Part shown: piece after piece, positions 5,872 through 6,511 of the stretch
Position numbering within the stretch: the stretch's first letter is position 1
Layout: each line of letters opens with the position of its first letter
NCBI GenBank assembly: GCA_905201305.1
Contig: CAJKNS010000134.1
Coordinates: 1 to 6,511 of the forward strand
DNA: 6,511 nucleotides
Direction of reading: 5' to 3'
From: an uncultured Eubacteriales bacterium
GTDB lineage: Bacteria; Bacillota; Clostridia; Oscillospirales; Oscillospiraceae
Notes under the pieces: model-generated
Database searches by the model: none
Seen by the model: the letters and a program-made list of their open reading frames with translations, nothing else
Told to the model about the DNA's origin: nothing
Program-made: the position numbers and the translations under genes

Positions 5872-5933
5872 GAACTTTTTTTACGATCCCGAAGGAATTC
5901 AGACACAAATATTGCCTATGAGTTTGTTACACC

Positions 5934-6511
5934 TTACTCCTCTGCGGGAAGGTTCACCTGAATGTGCAATTCGTCCAGCTGGGACTGCTCCACGGTGGAG
6001 GGTGCGCCCATCATAATGTCCTGAGCGTTCTTGTTCATGGGGAACGCAATGACCTCGCGGATGGACTCCTCGCCGGACAAAAGCATCACCATACGGTCTA
6101 CACCGGGAGCAATTCCCGCATGGGGAGGCGCACCATAGCAGAAGGCGTTGTACATGGCAGGGAACCGGGACTTGACGTCCTCCTCGCCCAGACGAACCAT
6201 CTCAAATGCCTTGACCATGATCTCGGGATCGTGGTTCCGGACGGCACCGGAGGACAGCTCTACGCCGTTGCAAACCAGGTCGTACTGGTCTGCCAGGATG
6301 TCCAGGGGATCCATCTCCCCCCGCTCCGCCTTCAGCAGCGTTTCCAGACCGCCGGATGGCATGGAGAAGGGGTTGTGGCAGAACTCCAGTTCGCCGGATT
6401 CCTCGCCGATTTCGTACATGGGGAAGTCCACAATCCAGCAGAATTCATACCGCTCCTGATCCATATGGCCGGGCACGGAGGCGCCCAGGAGCTTCCGGAG
6501 GACGCCGGCGG
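5934..6511 (-). CDS. aspS: Aspartyl-tRNA synthetase, C-terminal part (runs off right edge)
   Basis: About 191 residues of AspRS ending at the TAA at 5936-5934; the frame is open to the window edge, so the GTG at 6476 is internal and not a start. It begins within the helix that normally carries LGALRL (here AGVLRKLLG) and continues with WIVDFPMYE, the HNPFSMPSGG segment, QYDLVCNGVELSSGAVRNH, and motif 3, YGAPPHAGIAPGVDRMVMLL, with the ATP-binding Arg. The normal C-terminus follows (APSTVEQSQLDELHI). The region contributes the second half of the class II catalytic core. It belongs to the same AspRS subtype as the N-terminal piece at the left edge and is complementary to it. No terminator is evident between this stop and the flavoprotein promoter (5872-5933). 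Confidence 0.96.
   Translation of the reverse strand, partial: AGVLRKLLGASVPGHMDQERYEFCWIVDFPMYEIGEESGELEFCHNPFSMPSGGLETLLKAERGEMDPLDILADQYDLVCNGVELSSGAVRNHDPEIMVKAFEMVRLGEEDVKSRFPAMYNAFCYGAPPHAGIAPGVDRMVMLLSGEESIREVIAFPMNKNAQDIMMGAPSTVEQSQLDELHIQVNLPAEE

Noticed and set aside
5881..5910. Possible terminator after the right-hand aspS around GAATTCC-TTCG-GGATC
   Set aside because: Only about three consecutive pairs form, and on the minus strand the following bases are A, not U.

Overview
The window looks like chromosomal DNA from a moderately GC-rich member of the Clostridia, most likely Oscillospiraceae/Ruminococcaceae-like. The grounds are a T-box riboswitch ahead of an aminoacyl-tRNA synthetase, strong AGGAGG-type ribosome binding sites, an SH3b-tailed amidase without signal peptide and an anaerobe-type soluble FAD reductase. 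This placement is inferred from gene content and style, not from a marker gene.

Layout, left to right. Positions 1-1240 (minus strand) hold the first ~413 residues of aspartyl-tRNA synthetase, running off the left edge. Its leader (about 1241-1553) is a T-box riboswitch with its own sigma-A-type promoter (1560-1588), T-box core (1324-1340) and intrinsic terminator (1266-1314). A divergent plus-strand gene (1774-2517) encodes an Amidase_3/SH3b cell-wall hydrolase. It ends at a bidirectional terminator (2530-2576) shared with a convergent minus-strand PHP phosphoesterase gene (2581-3426). Upstream of that, in the same direction, lies a family-6 (hypoxanthine) DNA glycosylase-like gene (3490-3993) with a strong intrinsic terminator in its 5' leader (4012-4045). 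A large flavoprotein of the fumarate-reductase/FAD_binding_2 superfamily follows (4227-5804, minus) with a good promoter and ribosome binding site. The right edge (5934-6511, minus) holds the last ~191 residues of an aspartyl-tRNA synthetase.

The two aspS pieces are complementary, non-overlapping halves in the same orientation, and a head-to-tail join of the window ends would keep the reading frame. So either two aspS genes flank this segment, or it is one unit of a tandem duplication, or it is a nearly closed circular contig. This is the most unusual structural feature here.

The most interesting regulatory feature is the specifier loop of the T-box, where a Glu codon (GAA) and an Asn codon (AAC) overlap by one base shift. 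That is the arrangement described for a dual-tRNA T-box of Clostridium acetobutylicum controlling the tRNA-dependent transamidation pathway. It suggests that this AspRS serves Asn-tRNA formation as well as Asp-tRNA formation.

No tRNA, rRNA, CRISPR array, insertion sequence or phage integration site was seen. No convincing new multi-gene system is visible. The notable points are the aspS arrangement, the T-box specifier, the divergent active site of the flavoprotein and the terminator in the glycosylase leader.
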